This document shows positions 1 through 8,120 of a stretch of 21,840 bases of DNA, one piece after another. The DNA comes from Pseudomonadota bacterium. GTDB lineage: Bacteria > Pseudomonadota > Gammaproteobacteria > Steroidobacterales > Steroidobacteraceae. The stretch spans positions 1 to 21,840 of the forward strand of contig QGUO01000008.1 of assembly GCA_003242495.1 (NCBI GenBank), written 5' to 3'. The notes beneath the pieces are model-generated. The model had not been told where the DNA came from. It saw only the letters and a program-made list of their open reading frames with translations, and searched no databases. Position numbers and translations under genes: made by a program. The stretch's first letter is position 1, and each line of letters starts with the position of its first letter.

Positions 1-612
1 GCTGCGCACCTCAGTCTCGCCTTCGCCCTGGTTGACGAAGACAAAGTGCGTTCGTGTGTGCGCCGCCTGTGCGTGGGCGAGCACCGGCATTTCGCGACGA
101 CAGGGAGGACACCAGCTGGCCCAGAGATTGACGACGGTCGGCTGGCCCGTGAAGCCCGAAAGGTTTGTCGATCCGCCATCCAGCGCGGTCAGTTGAACGT
201 CCGGGAGGGTGATCTGCGTCCGTTGCATCAGCGCGATGGAGCTCGCAAGCACTCCCCATGCAGCCAGTCCCGCCAGCGTGCCGGCGGCGAGCGGCCAGCG
301 CAGCGCCTCGTGACGCCGCGCTTGCCAGACGCCGAAGGCGACTCCCGCAAGCAGGCCTGCCCACAGCGCATAACCGCCGTCGCCGGGGCGGATGATGGAC
401 CAGGGATCGGCCCGATAAAACGGCAGGTGCTGTAGTACGAACGCCAGGCGAGCGGCGACGAGACTGACGACCAGCATGTCGAAGAAGGTCCCGAACAGGC
501 GTAACGCCTTCTGTCCAGACATTCGGGCGGTCACCCAGGCAACGAACGAGGCGATTGCGACCGCGACAACGAGGAATACGGCGGCCATGGGAATGGGGCC
601 GAGGCTCAACAT
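1..612 (-). CDS. Membrane-anchored TlpA-family thioredoxin (partial, C-terminus off window)
   Basis: The minus-strand frame is open from ATG 612 to base 1, giving 204 codons with no stop, so the C-terminus lies outside the window. Residues about 8-28, 45-60, 80-95 and 107-128 are hydrophobic membrane segments, an arrangement like the Lgt-related N-terminus found on some TlpA proteins. They are followed by a thioredoxin fold with VVNLWASWCPPCRREMP at about 162-178, which contains the CXXC redox pair (WCPPC). TlpA/ResA-type proteins reduce or isomerise periplasmic disulfides, for example during cytochrome c maturation, and the membrane part would place the thioredoxin domain in the periplasm. 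No partner is visible in the window. It is divergent from the two-component genes. The family call is firm; the substrate is unknown. Confidence 0.85.
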   Translation of the reverse strand, partial: MLSLGPIPMAAVFLVVAVAIASFVAWVTARMSGQKALRLFGTFFDMLVVSLVAARLAFVLQHLPFYRADPWSIIRPGDGGYALWAGLLAGVAFGVWQARRHEALRWPLAAGTLAGLAAWGVLASSIALMQRTQITLPDVQLTALDGGSTNLSGFTGQPTVVNLWASWCPPCRREMPVLAHAQAAHTRTHFVFVNQGEGETEVRS

Positions 613-881
613 GCCCGGCGCCTGCGCTCAGATCGGGACTCGGGCGAATCGGCGACGCACGCCGCCAGGCACCGTGGCCGAGGGAGCGGGCAGCGGTCGC
701 GGGGGGCGGGTTCGAAGGTCGTATCGCGGCAAGTCACGGCATTTCGCATTTTGAACGATTCACGGCGCGTGTGTCTCAGTACATGCGGCATGTCGGGCCC
801 GGAAGCCGGCCGCCCGGCGCACGAGCAGGCCACTGGCCGGATTCGGCTTGCAGACTGCGCCCGTGAGCGTGGCGGGCCAGG
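613..881. other. Intergenic stretch between divergent tlpA-like and response-regulator genes
   Basis: No convincing gene is present; the short open frames here are Arg/Pro/Gly-rich and have no Shine-Dalgarno sequence. Promoters for the minus-strand thioredoxin gene must lie here, but I see no pair of consensus hexamers. The only clear signal is the repeat just to the right, at 882-898. Confidence 0.5.
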
Positions 882-898
882 ATTAAGTGACGATTAAG
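882..898 (-). promoter_or_regulatory. PmrA/QseB-type box, CTTAAT-N5-CTTAAT
   Basis: The plus strand reads ATTAAGTGACGATTAAG; the minus strand is CTTAAT-CGTCA-CTTAAT, two identical half-sites 11 bp apart. This matches the known PmrA/QseB/BasR consensus of a TTAA-containing direct repeat with 5-bp spacing. It sits 83 bp upstream of the ATG of an OmpR-family regulator of that same subfamily, which suggests autoregulation. In the family's usual orientation the half-sites point towards the thioredoxin gene, so either or both divergent genes could be controlled. No good -10 hexamer is visible next to it. Confidence 0.65.
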
Positions 899-981
899 CG
901 GCGCGCATGGGCTCGAGAGCCGGTCGGGTGCGTGCTCCGATGCCATCGAAAAAGCGCGCCTGGGCAATTGTGGGGTGGCGA

Positions 982-1647
982 ATGCGAATTCTCGTTGTGG
1001 AAGACGATGACCTGATTGCCAGAGGCATCGTCGCCGGCTTGCGTGCGCACGGGTTCACGGCCGATCGGGTGTCGACCGCCTCTCAGGCCAGGCTGGCCTG
1101 CGAGCACACTCATTGCGACGCCATGGTTCTCGACCTGGGATTGCCTGACACAGACGGCCTGGAGCTCCTGACTCGGCTGAGGGCGGCGGGCAATGCGTTG
1201 CCGATCCTCATCCTGACGGCGCGGGATGCCGTGGACGACCGCATCCGCGGTCTTCAGGCGGGCGCGGACGATTACCTGGTCAAGCCGTTCGATCTGGGCG
1301 AGCTGGCCGCACGGCTGCACGCGCTCATCCGACGCGCGGCCGGACGCAGCCTCAATCTGTTCGAAGCTGGCCCTTTGCGCTTCGATTCGAGCACGGGGGA
1401 GGCCTGGTTGAATGGCGAGCCCGTCGAGCTGTCTCGCCGCGAGTCGACTCTGCTGGCGAGCCTGATCCAGGCGAACGGACGCTGTGTCTCGGGCGAGCGG
1501 CTGAAGGACTGCTTGTACGGGATGGATGAGGAGGTCGAAAGCAACGCTCTTAACGTCCACATTCACAACCTGCGCCGCAAGCTCGGGCCCGACGTCATCG
1601 AGACGGTGCGCGGGTTGGGTTATCGCTTCGGCTGGGTGCGGCGATGA
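982..1647 (+). CDS. OmpR-family response regulator (QseB/PmrA-like)
   Basis: A 221-residue two-domain regulator. The receiver domain (1-115) has the acidic pocket E7/D8/D9, phosphoacceptor D51 (LDLGLPD), T79 and K101 (VKPF). The C-terminal winged helix (about 125-221) ends in the typical NVHIHNLRRKLG recognition helix and ETVRGLGYRF hairpin. Start ATG 982 is chosen because MRILVVEDD is the canonical receiver start and GGGGTGG lies 5 bp upstream; an in-frame extension to 907 is not family-like. Its stop overlaps the kinase start (ATGA at 1644-1647), so the pair is translationally coupled. Length and motifs fit QseB/PmrA/BasR, and a matching binding box lies upstream. The signal sensed cannot be read from the sequence. 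Confidence 0.93.
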   Translation: MRILVVEDDDLIARGIVAGLRAHGFTADRVSTASQARLACEHTHCDAMVLDLGLPDTDGLELLTRLRAAGNALPILILTARDAVDDRIRGLQAGADDYLVKPFDLGELAARLHALIRRAAGRSLNLFEAGPLRFDSSTGEAWLNGEPVELSRRESTLLASLIQANGRCVSGERLKDCLYGMDEEVESNALNVHIHNLRRKLGPDVIETVRGLGYRFGWVRR

Positions 1648-2969
1648 GTCTGCGTGTTCGACTGTTGGTCGTCATCGGGATTGCACTGGCGGTCCTGTGG
1701 AGCGGCGCGGCGGCCTGGATGCTGCGGGATCTCGATCGCTCGTTGCAAACCACGCTCGACGAGCGGCTCGCCATGTCGGCGCGGATGGTCTCGGCATTGC
1801 TGACCCGGTCCGCTCTCTCTGAAGCCGGGTCGCCGATCAGGGATCGCGGCTCGCTGATCGTTCCCGGCAATGAGGCCATGGCGTGCCAGGTTCGGACGCT
1901 GCGCGGCGAAATCGTCGCCACGACGCGCGATCCTGCCCGAACACCCTGGCAGGGCGGCGACCTCGGCTACCAGATGGTGTGGCTGGATGGGGAACGTTGG
2001 CGGACCTACACGCTGCGAGCGGGGAATTTCTATATCACGACTGCGGATCGTCTCGATGAACGTGCGCTCCTGCGGCGGCGCACCGCGCTGGCCGCCGGCA
2101 TTCCGTTCCTGATCGCCGGGTTCGGAGGGCTTGCCGCGCTATGGGTGGGGGTGGGACGCGCGCTGTCGCCGCTGCGCGAGCTGCAACGTAAGCTCGGTAA
2201 CCGTCGTCCCGACGAGCTCGAGCCATTGCAGACCCAGGCAGTGCCACCCGAGCTGGGCCCTCTGGTCAGGTCCTTGAACGGCCTGCTGGATCGGGTCGCA
2301 CAGTCCATTCAGCGCGAGCGCAACTTCACCAATGATGCCGCGCACGAGCTGCGTACGCCGCTCACCGCGATCGACACGCATCTGCAGGTGGCTCGGCTCA
2401 CCCAGGGTGAAGACGCTGCGCGCGCCCTGCAGGATGCCGCGACCGGGGTGGCGCGGATGCGCAGCACACTGGACCAGCTGCTCGTGCTGGCACGCCTGGA
2501 GGGCCGCGCGTCCTTCGAGGACGGCGAGCGGATCACCGCGAGGGACGCGCTGGATCGGGCCCTTGCGACACAAGGCGCAGAGTTCAACGAGCGGCTACTG
2601 ATATCCATGCAAGACGTCCGCGACAGGCCGCTCGATATTCCGGCGACCATGGCCGTGGTGGCCTTGCGCAATCTGATCGACAACGCCCTCAAGTATTCAC
2701 CCATGGAGGAGCCGGTGGAGATCGAGGTGCTGGGGCGTGACGATGTGACGATCTATCGCATTCGCGACCGCGGTGCCGGCATGAGCGATGACGAGCTCGC
2801 AATGGCCACTCAGCGTTTCTGGCGACGCGAGCACGGCATGGCCGGCGTGGGACTGGGCCTCACGTTGGTCAAGGTCATCGTAGAGCGATTCTCGGGAGGC
2901 ATCAGTCTGCAACGCAATCCGGCGGGTGGGCTGCTGGCGGAGCTGACATTGCGGCACGTGCGCGCGTGA
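1644..2969 (+). CDS. Sensor histidine kinase (QseC/PmrB-like)
   Basis: A 441-residue inner-membrane kinase and cognate partner of the preceding regulator. A first membrane helix at about 7-27 and a second at about 148-168 enclose a periplasmic sensor of about 120 residues with no recognisable ligand motif. The HisKA H-box is NDAAHELRTPL with phosphorylated H234. The ATPase domain has the N-box NLIDNALKYSP (N343-N347), G1 DRGAGM and G2 GVGLGLTLVK. In this family the kinase phosphorylates its regulator in response to envelope signals such as metals, acid or cationic peptides; which one applies here is unknown. The start overlaps the regulator stop by 4 nt. All catalytic boxes are intact. Confidence 0.93.
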   Translation: MSLRVRLLVVIGIALAVLWSGAAAWMLRDLDRSLQTTLDERLAMSARMVSALLTRSALSEAGSPIRDRGSLIVPGNEAMACQVRTLRGEIVATTRDPARTPWQGGDLGYQMVWLDGERWRTYTLRAGNFYITTADRLDERALLRRRTALAAGIPFLIAGFGGLAALWVGVGRALSPLRELQRKLGNRRPDELEPLQTQAVPPELGPLVRSLNGLLDRVAQSIQRERNFTNDAAHELRTPLTAIDTHLQVARLTQGEDAARALQDAATGVARMRSTLDQLLVLARLEGRASFEDGERITARDALDRALATQGAEFNERLLISMQDVRDRPLDIPATMAVVALRNLIDNALKYSPMEEPVEIEVLGRDDVTIYRIRDRGAGMSDDELAMATQRFWRREHGMAGVGLGLTLVKVIVERFSGGISLQRNPAGGLLAELTLRHVRA

Positions 2970-2994
2970 CGCCACGCCGCCCCCGAAGCGCGTC

Positions 2995-3024
2995 ACTCCT
3001 GTGGAGAAATGCCTACGCAGGAGT
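2995..3024 (+). terminator. Hairpin downstream of the kinase gene
   Basis: ACTCCTG at 2995-3001 pairs perfectly with CAGGAGT at 3018-3024. The inner GTGG and CCTAC can extend the stem with one bulge. It lies 25 bp after the kinase stop. No T-run follows, so it may be a transcript 3' end or stabiliser rather than a classical intrinsic terminator. Confidence 0.35.
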
Positions 3025-3174
3025 CGACCCGTGCTCAGGTAACGAACCCGGCTCGCTCTCGCGGCATTTCCTGAGGGTGAAGACCCGTTTCAACGAAGTA
3101 CCTGCCCCGGCTCGCGCGCGACCGCCAAGGCGCGCCCTGCGGGCCGGCATCGCGCTGGCATGCGAGGTGCACTG

Positions 3175-3633
3175 ATGAGCGAAATCGTCGTGGCGCTTTT
3201 CCCAACGGAGGAGAAGGCTCAGGAGGCCGCCGAACGGCTCTCGGCCGCCGCCGCCCATGAGGGGGTCGTCGTCCGCGGGGCAGCCATCCTCGGGAGGTCG
3301 CTGGATGGTGCCGTCTCGGAGAGAAAATGGTCGAGCCGCGTCCCGTGGAGGACGCCGGCGGGGGCGCTGCTCGGCGCAGTGATCGGCTTCCTGGTCGGGC
3401 CTATCGGCGCCGGCATCGGGTTCCTGTCGGGCGGCGTGCTCGGCGCGGTCAAGGATCTTTCGGATGTGGCCGAGGCGGAGATCAAGCTACGGGAGATTCG
3501 CGAGAAACTGCGTCCCGGAACCGGCGCGCTCGTGGTCGACATCGACGAGCCCTCACTCCAGGCGTTCAGTGAGCGCATGCAGCAGCTCGGCGGCGACGTG
3601 ATCTCGCCCGGACTCAAGCAGCCGCCGGAGTGA
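3175..3633 (+). CDS. DUF1269-like small membrane protein
   Basis: A 152-residue protein. The N-terminal half (about 1-60) resembles a ferredoxin-like alpha/beta domain (MSEIVVALFPTEEKAQEAAE). A glycine-rich double hydrophobic stretch at about 63-93 (GALLGAVIGFLVGPIGAG) follows, and the C-terminus returns to a soluble alpha/beta segment. This layout matches DUF1269 proteins, whose function is not established. Start ATG 3175 is preferred over the in-frame ATG 3160 because GAGGTG lies about 6 bp upstream and MSEIVVALF begins the domain. It stands alone between two two-component systems with about 200 bp upstream, so it probably has its own promoter. Confidence 0.75.
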   Translation: MSEIVVALFPTEEKAQEAAERLSAAAAHEGVVVRGAAILGRSLDGAVSERKWSSRVPWRTPAGALLGAVIGFLVGPIGAGIGFLSGGVLGAVKDLSDVAEAEIKLREIREKLRPGTGALVVDIDEPSLQAFSERMQQLGGDVISPGLKQPPE

Positions 3634-3761
3634 TCGCAGCGGCAGCCACGCTGCGTGCCCGCCGCCGGGACATCCTTCGACTCGCGACCAGGCCAGGGTG
3701 GGGGGCACGGCGGCCGCCGTCCCGCTTGCCCCAAAATCGTCGCGCCGCGCAGCGCGGTGAC

Positions 3762-3767
3762 TACAAT
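3762..3767 (+). promoter_or_regulatory. Candidate -10 (TACAAT) placing transcription start at the kinase ATG
   Basis: TACAAT matches the sigma-70 -10 consensus at 5 of 6 positions. It lies 6 bp before ATG 3774, so transcription would begin at or next to that A, giving a leaderless mRNA. No good -35 is visible 16-19 bp upstream and there is no Shine-Dalgarno before this ATG, which fits the leaderless reading but does not prove it. Confidence 0.4.
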
Positions 3768-3773
3768 CGGCGC

Positions 3774-4889
3774 ATGGCTGTCGTTGCATCGGGAATCCGC
3801 GCAGGCGGGAGGGCGGCATCCGCGGAGGGGATGCGGCAAACCGACGCCGTCCTTTACGTCCTCTGGGCGCTGTTCTGGCTGCTCATGGCGGCGATTTCAC
3901 TGCAGGACTATCTGCGCGCCGGCGGCCGCCAATGGTGGCAGCCCATACTCTGGGAGGGCAGCTCCGCGCTCATGGCCACGTTCTGGCTGGTTCTGCAGCG
4001 ACACGCGGACCGGCATCGACACGGCGACGACTTCGATCGGCCGTGGCGCTGGTTGTGGCGACATCTGCGATGGCTGCCTTGGGTGGTCGTCTCGTTCGTG
4101 GTGGGGGTGTACGCTCTGCGGCACGGGGTCTACGCGCTGCTCGGACATGCCTATGAGCACGAACCGTGGCTGCTCGTGTTCGTTTACGAAACCATCAAGC
4201 TTGCGCTGTTCGTCGGCCTGTGGCTCGGCATCATTTTCGGGTTGAACTCGTTTCAGCGCTGGCAGGATCAACGCGCGCGGCTGTTGGCGCTGCAAAAATC
4301 GCTTGCCGAGACGCAGCTATCCCAGCTCAAAGCGCAGCTGCGCCCCCATTTCTTCTTCAATGCGCTCAATACCATCTCCGCCCTCATGCACGTGGATGTT
4401 GCGCGCGCGGACCGGCTGCTGGCGCGGCTCGGGGAGTTGCTGCGCGCCAGCCTGCAATGGGGCGGCGCGGAGATGACTGCCCTGCGCGAGGAGCTGCGTC
4501 TGCTCGAGCTGTATGCCGGCATCATGCAGGAGCGCTTCGAGGATCGTGTCTCGCTCGCATGGCACATCGAGCCATCCGCGCTCGCCGGCGCAGTGCCGGT
4601 GCTGTTGTTGCAGCCATTGCTGGAGAACGCGTTCAAGCACGCCGTCGAAAACAGCCGCGAGCCGGTGCGCATCGCGATCGAAGCGCGCCGCGTCGGCGAC
4701 CGTCTCGAAATCGCCGTGCGGAACACCGGATCGCAATTGTCGGATGAAGCGTCCGCCGGCATCGGCCTGCGCAATTGCCGGGAGCGGCTGCAGCTGATCT
4801 ATGGCGGGGCGGCGAGCCTGCGCCTGTGTCAGGATGTGCATGGCGTCGAGGCACGCATCAGTTTGCCCTGGCGGGAGGTGGGCCCGTGA
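3774..4889 (+). CDS. LytS/AlgZ-type sensor histidine kinase
   Basis: A 371-residue inner-membrane kinase. Four hydrophobic helices (about 25-43, 61-77, 101-123, 133-157) form the membrane sensor, followed by a short coiled region. The His_kinase (PF06580) motif QLKAQLRPHFFFNALNTI has H192. The ATPase domain carries LLLQPLLENAFKHAVE (N285) and GIGLRNCRERL. LytS/AlgZ proteins pair with LytTR regulators, and one overlaps its 3' end. ATG 3774 is chosen because of the TACAAT box just upstream. ATG 3831 (MRQTDAVLYV) is the main alternative; its GGAGG lies only 2 bp before the ATG. The frame is open back to 3630, but that extension is not family-like. Confidence 0.88.
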   Translation: MAVVASGIRAGGRAASAEGMRQTDAVLYVLWALFWLLMAAISLQDYLRAGGRQWWQPILWEGSSALMATFWLVLQRHADRHRHGDDFDRPWRWLWRHLRWLPWVVVSFVVGVYALRHGVYALLGHAYEHEPWLLVFVYETIKLALFVGLWLGIIFGLNSFQRWQDQRARLLALQKSLAETQLSQLKAQLRPHFFFNALNTISALMHVDVARADRLLARLGELLRASLQWGGAEMTALREELRLLELYAGIMQERFEDRVSLAWHIEPSALAGAVPVLLLQPLLENAFKHAVENSREPVRIAIEARRVGDRLEIAVRNTGSQLSDEASAGIGLRNCRERLQLIYGGAASLRLCQDVHGVEARISLPWREVGP

Positions 4890-5623
4890 TCCGGGTGCTG
4901 ATCGCCGACGACGAAGCGCCGGCGCGCACCAAGCTCGGCCGCTGGCTGAGCGAACAGGGGGACATGGAGGTCGTGGCGCAATCCGCCGATGGAGTGAGCG
5001 CCGCGCAAGCCATTGGGCTGCTGCGGCCGGACGTCGTGTTTCTCGACATTCAGATGCCTGGCTTGAGCGGCCTCGAGGTCGCCGCGCAGCTCGAGCAGAG
5101 CCGTGCGCCGCTGCTCGTCTTCGTGACGGCCTACGACGAGCATGCCGTCAAAGCCTTCGAGCTGGAGGCGGTCGATTACCTGCTCAAGCCCTATGACAAG
5201 GATCGGCTGCTGCAGTCGCTGGCCCGGGTCCGGCGCAGGATCGGCGACGCCGCGGCGCGTGCGACGGCGGTGGCGGCGGCACGCGCGGCCAGCACATGCG
5301 AGCGCCTGCTGGTGCCGGTGGGCGAAAGTCTGCAGCTCATCGAGCGTGCGGCGATCGACTGGCTCGAAGCCGATGACAACTACGTTCACGTCCACACCCG
5401 TGCACGCAGCTATCTGTTGCGCAGGACGCTCCAGGACCTGCTCGCCCAGCTGGGCGAGCGCCAGTTCGTGCGCATCCACAAATCGGCAGCCGTCAATATT
5501 TCAGCCGTGGCAGCGCTGACCCCGTTGTTCAAAGGCGACTACGAGGTGCGTCTGCATAGTGGTCACACCCTGCGCCTGAGCCGCCGCTACAAGGACGCGC
5601 TGTTCCGCTCGATGGGTCGCTGA
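4886..5623 (+). CDS. LytTR-family response regulator (AlgR/LytR-like)
   Basis: A 245-residue regulator. The receiver domain (1-120) has D8/D9, phosphoacceptor D54 (FLDIQMPGLSG), T81 and K101 (LLKP). The C-terminal LytTR DNA-binding domain (about 138-245) shows IDWLEADDNYVHVHT and FVRIHKSAAVNISAV, the usual LytTR signatures. GTG 4886 is chosen because GGGAGGTG lies 5 bp upstream, IRVLIADDE is the canonical receiver start, and GTGA overlaps the kinase stop (translational coupling). The pair resembles AlgZ/AlgR, which controls surface polysaccharide or pili in pseudomonads. Here the next gene is a membrane acyltransferase, a plausible target or operon member. Confidence 0.92.
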   Translation: MIRVLIADDEAPARTKLGRWLSEQGDMEVVAQSADGVSAAQAIGLLRPDVVFLDIQMPGLSGLEVAAQLEQSRAPLLVFVTAYDEHAVKAFELEAVDYLLKPYDKDRLLQSLARVRRRIGDAAARATAVAAARAASTCERLLVPVGESLQLIERAAIDWLEADDNYVHVHTRARSYLLRRTLQDLLAQLGERQFVRIHKSAAVNISAVAALTPLFKGDYEVRLHSGHTLRLSRRYKDALFRSMGR

Positions 5624-5722
5624 GCGCCCGCTTGCCCCGTCTGGCGCGCCGTTCACCCCATCGCCGGGGTGCGTCGGCGCGTGCGCGGGCAGACTGAAGC
5701 TCCCTGGCGAGTGGAGCGGGGC

Positions 5723-6919
5723 ATGAACACGACGCGACGCATGGCAGGGGCGGCGGGCGCCTCGATACGTCTCGATTTTCTCGATTGGCTGCGAGTCATT
5801 GCCATCTTCGTCCTGCTGTTCTTCCATACCGGCATGCTGTTTACGGGTTGGGGATGGCACATCGAGAACGCCGAGACCCTTCCCGTGCTGCAGCGGCCGA
5901 TGGATGTCGCGCATCGCCTGCGGATGCCGCTGCTGTTCGTGATTGCCGGGGCCGGCACGTGGTTCGCCCTCGATCGACGCGGCAGCGTGCAATGGGTGCG
6001 CGAGCGCACGCTGCGCCTGCTGGTGCCGCTTCTCGTCGGCATGATCCTGATCGTACCGCCACAGGTTTACATCGAGCGTCTGTTCCGCGGTCAGTGGCAG
6101 GACGGCTACCTCGCGTTCTACCTCGAGCGTGTGCTGCAGTTGCGTCCGTACCCGGATGGCGATCTGAGCTGGCATCACCTGTGGTTCGTTCTGTACCTCT
6201 ACCTGTACGTGATCGTGCTTCTGCCCGTCCTGGTCTGGTGGAAACGACGGCACAGCGTGCTCGCACCGGGGGCATGGCTTTATCTGCTCGCACTGCCGCT
6301 CGCCGTGAATGAGGCGTTGCTGAAGCCGCGCTTTCCGGAGTCGCACAATCTCGTCAGCGACTGGTATGTGTTCGTGCACTATCTCCTGCTCACGGGCTAT
6401 GGATATCTGCTCGCCTCGATGCCGCGCAGCTGGGACTGGTTGGCGGAGCAGCGTCGGCGCACACTGGCGGCAGGGCTGGCGGTGTTCGCTGTCGCCACGG
6501 CGCTGCTGGAGCTGGGCATCATCCAGCGCGATAGTGCAGTCGATGCGCTCCTTGCGAGTCTGTTCACCTGGCTGTGGGTGCTGGTGTTTCTGGGCTATGG
6601 GCGGCGCCATCTGTCGTTCGCCAACGGGCTGCTGCGCTGGTCGCGCGACGCCAGCTACCCCATCTACATCCTGCACCAGACGGTCATCGTGGTGCTGGCG
6701 TACCGGGTGGTCCAGCAGTCCTGGTCGCCCTGGAGCAAGTATTGGGTGGTGCTGGGCGCGACGCTGGTGCTTTGTGTGCTGCTGTACGAGTACGGCATTC
6801 GCAGGTGGCGGGTGACCCGGGTGATGTTCGGAATGAAGGCGGCAGACTTGCGGCCCGGCACAGCCGCCGCAGGGGTGTCCGCCCGGGCAGCCGACGCGCA
6901 GGTCGGCGCCGAACGCTGA
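5723..6919 (+). CDS. Acyltransferase-3 family membrane protein (OafA/MdoC-like)
   Basis: A 398-residue polytopic protein with about ten hydrophobic segments. The N-terminus reads RLDFLDWLRVIAIFVLLFFH, carrying the conserved Arg (R24) and His (H35) of acyltransferase-3 enzymes. LWFVLYLYLYVIVLLPVL in the middle and YPIYILHQTVIVVLAY near the end are further family signatures. Members transfer acetyl or succinyl groups across the inner membrane onto surface glycans or periplasmic glucans (OpgC/MdoC). The acceptor here is unknown. ATG 5723 has GGAG 6 bp upstream. It follows the LytTR regulator by 99 bp on the same strand and may be co-transcribed with it or regulated by it. Confidence 0.85.
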   Translation: MNTTRRMAGAAGASIRLDFLDWLRVIAIFVLLFFHTGMLFTGWGWHIENAETLPVLQRPMDVAHRLRMPLLFVIAGAGTWFALDRRGSVQWVRERTLRLLVPLLVGMILIVPPQVYIERLFRGQWQDGYLAFYLERVLQLRPYPDGDLSWHHLWFVLYLYLYVIVLLPVLVWWKRRHSVLAPGAWLYLLALPLAVNEALLKPRFPESHNLVSDWYVFVHYLLLTGYGYLLASMPRSWDWLAEQRRRTLAAGLAVFAVATALLELGIIQRDSAVDALLASLFTWLWVLVFLGYGRRHLSFANGLLRWSRDASYPIYILHQTVIVVLAYRVVQQSWSPWSKYWVVLGATLVLCVLLYEYGIRRWRVTRVMFGMKAADLRPGTAAAGVSARAADAQVGAER

Positions 6920-7018
6920 AAGGCCTTTCGAGTGCCGCGCGACTCGAGTGCTTCAATGTCTCCCAGCGACGTTCGAGGCGTGCCGTCTACTGTCATGTCA
7001 TGAAGGACAGCCGCGTGC

Positions 7019-7051
7019 GGTGCCGGCGTGTCGCCGGCCGCTCGCGGCACC
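7019..7051. terminator. Hairpin between convergent acyltransferase and sirtuin genes
   Basis: GGTGCCG at 7019-7025 pairs with CGGCACC at 7045-7051, and an alternative inner stem CCGGC/GCCGG overlaps it. Lying between convergent genes, it could end transcripts from both sides. There is no T-run on either side. Confidence 0.35.
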
Positions 7052-7066
7052 GATGAAAGGCTGTCG

Positions 7067-7915
7067 TCAGGGGCTCGCCCCCGGAAGGAGACCCTGGGCA
7101 CGCAACGCCGCATGGATGCCGCGCAATGTGTCGCGTGCCCCGGCGGCAACTCCGATGTCCTGGGCGCGCGCAACGGCGGGTTCGGCGACATTGATGCGGA
7201 TGAGCGGCACGCCGAGACGCTCTCCGAAACGGCGGACCGTGGGGACGGCGGTGCCGGCGCCGATCTCGATCACGACCGGACGGCGTACGGTGTTCAGCCA
7301 CCGGCGCAGTGCGGCGGCCTGGCGGTTACTGCGTCCGGACAGCCATTCCCAATCCCCGAACATCAGCACATTGGGTCGGGCAAGGCCGCCGCAATGCGGG
7401 CACCGCGGCAGCTCACCGGTCAGCAGGCAGCGTCGCTCGTCCACCTGGGGGATGAAGGCGTCCGCGGACCAGTATTCGTCCGTGCAGCAGTCGAGGCACT
7501 GCAAATGATGGATGGAGCCGTGGCACTCGTGCACACGATCCGCGGCGAACCCTGCCTTCTGAAAATGCCCATCGACATTGCTGGTGAAGACGAATGCACC
7601 GTGTTCCAGGGCCGCGGCGATCTCGCGCAGCAGCCGGAAGCCTTCATGCGGAGTGACCCGCCGGTAGAGGGCGAGACGATGGCCATAGAATCCCCATGCG
7701 AGCGCGGGTTGGTCGCGGAAGGCCTGCGGCGTGGCAATGTCCATGAAGTCGATGCGGGCGCGCCCGAGTGCCGGATAGGCGCGCCAGAAGCCTTCCCGAC
7801 CGCGGAAGTCCGGCAGCCCCGAGTCGACGCCCATGCCGGCGCCGGCCGTGATCAGCAGGCCATCGGCCTGCCCGATGAGCACTGCGCAACGGTCATGATC
7901 GAAATCGCTCAACAT
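7067..7915 (-). CDS. Sir2-family NAD-dependent protein deacetylase (sirtuin)
   Basis: A 282-residue cytoplasmic enzyme of Sir2 type. The NAD-binding GAGMGVDSGLPDFRG lies at about 25-39, TSNVDGHFQ at 111-119, and HGSIHHLQC with catalytic H132 follows. A structural zinc site is formed by C140/C143 and C172/C175. The C-terminal part has EIGAGTAVPTVRRF and RINVAEP. Sirtuins remove acyl groups from lysines at the cost of NAD. ATG 7915 is chosen because AGGAG lies 4 bp upstream; the frame stays open to 8023 but that extension is not sirtuin-like. A -10-like TATACT lies at 8013-8008 on the minus strand without a good -35. The DFMDIATPQAF segment places it among the longer bacterial sirtuins rather than CobB. 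Confidence 0.9.
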   Translation of the reverse strand: MLSDFDHDRCAVLIGQADGLLITAGAGMGVDSGLPDFRGREGFWRAYPALGRARIDFMDIATPQAFRDQPALAWGFYGHRLALYRRVTPHEGFRLLREIAAALEHGAFVFTSNVDGHFQKAGFAADRVHECHGSIHHLQCLDCCTDEYWSADAFIPQVDERRCLLTGELPRCPHCGGLARPNVLMFGDWEWLSGRSNRQAAALRRWLNTVRRPVVIEIGAGTAVPTVRRFGERLGVPLIRINVAEPAVARAQDIGVAAGARDTLRGIHAALRAQGLLPGASP

Positions 7916-8120
7916 CTTCTCCTGGGGCTTGCGTGCGGCACGGCCTGGCGGGGCGGGCCATAGGAGCCCGCCGTCGAACGGGCGGCGGCCGGGTCCCGAG
8001 TGTTCGAAGTATACGCTGCGCACCGTGAACGTCTCTCGGCCATGCGACCCCGGCGGGGCCCCGACGCCCTCCAGCGTTGGTGCTGCGATGGTCCTGGCAG
8101 CTCAAGTTGCACGCGCGCGG

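Noticed and set aside
3010..3016. Single GTAGGC on the minus strand considered as a third copy of the shared promoter element
   Set aside because: No second half-site 11 bp away and no -10 at the right distance; it is part of the hairpin at 2995-3024.
5501..6676. 391-codon minus-strand open frame
   Set aside because: Antisense to the acyltransferase and the end of the LytTR gene; Gln/His/Arg-rich shadow.
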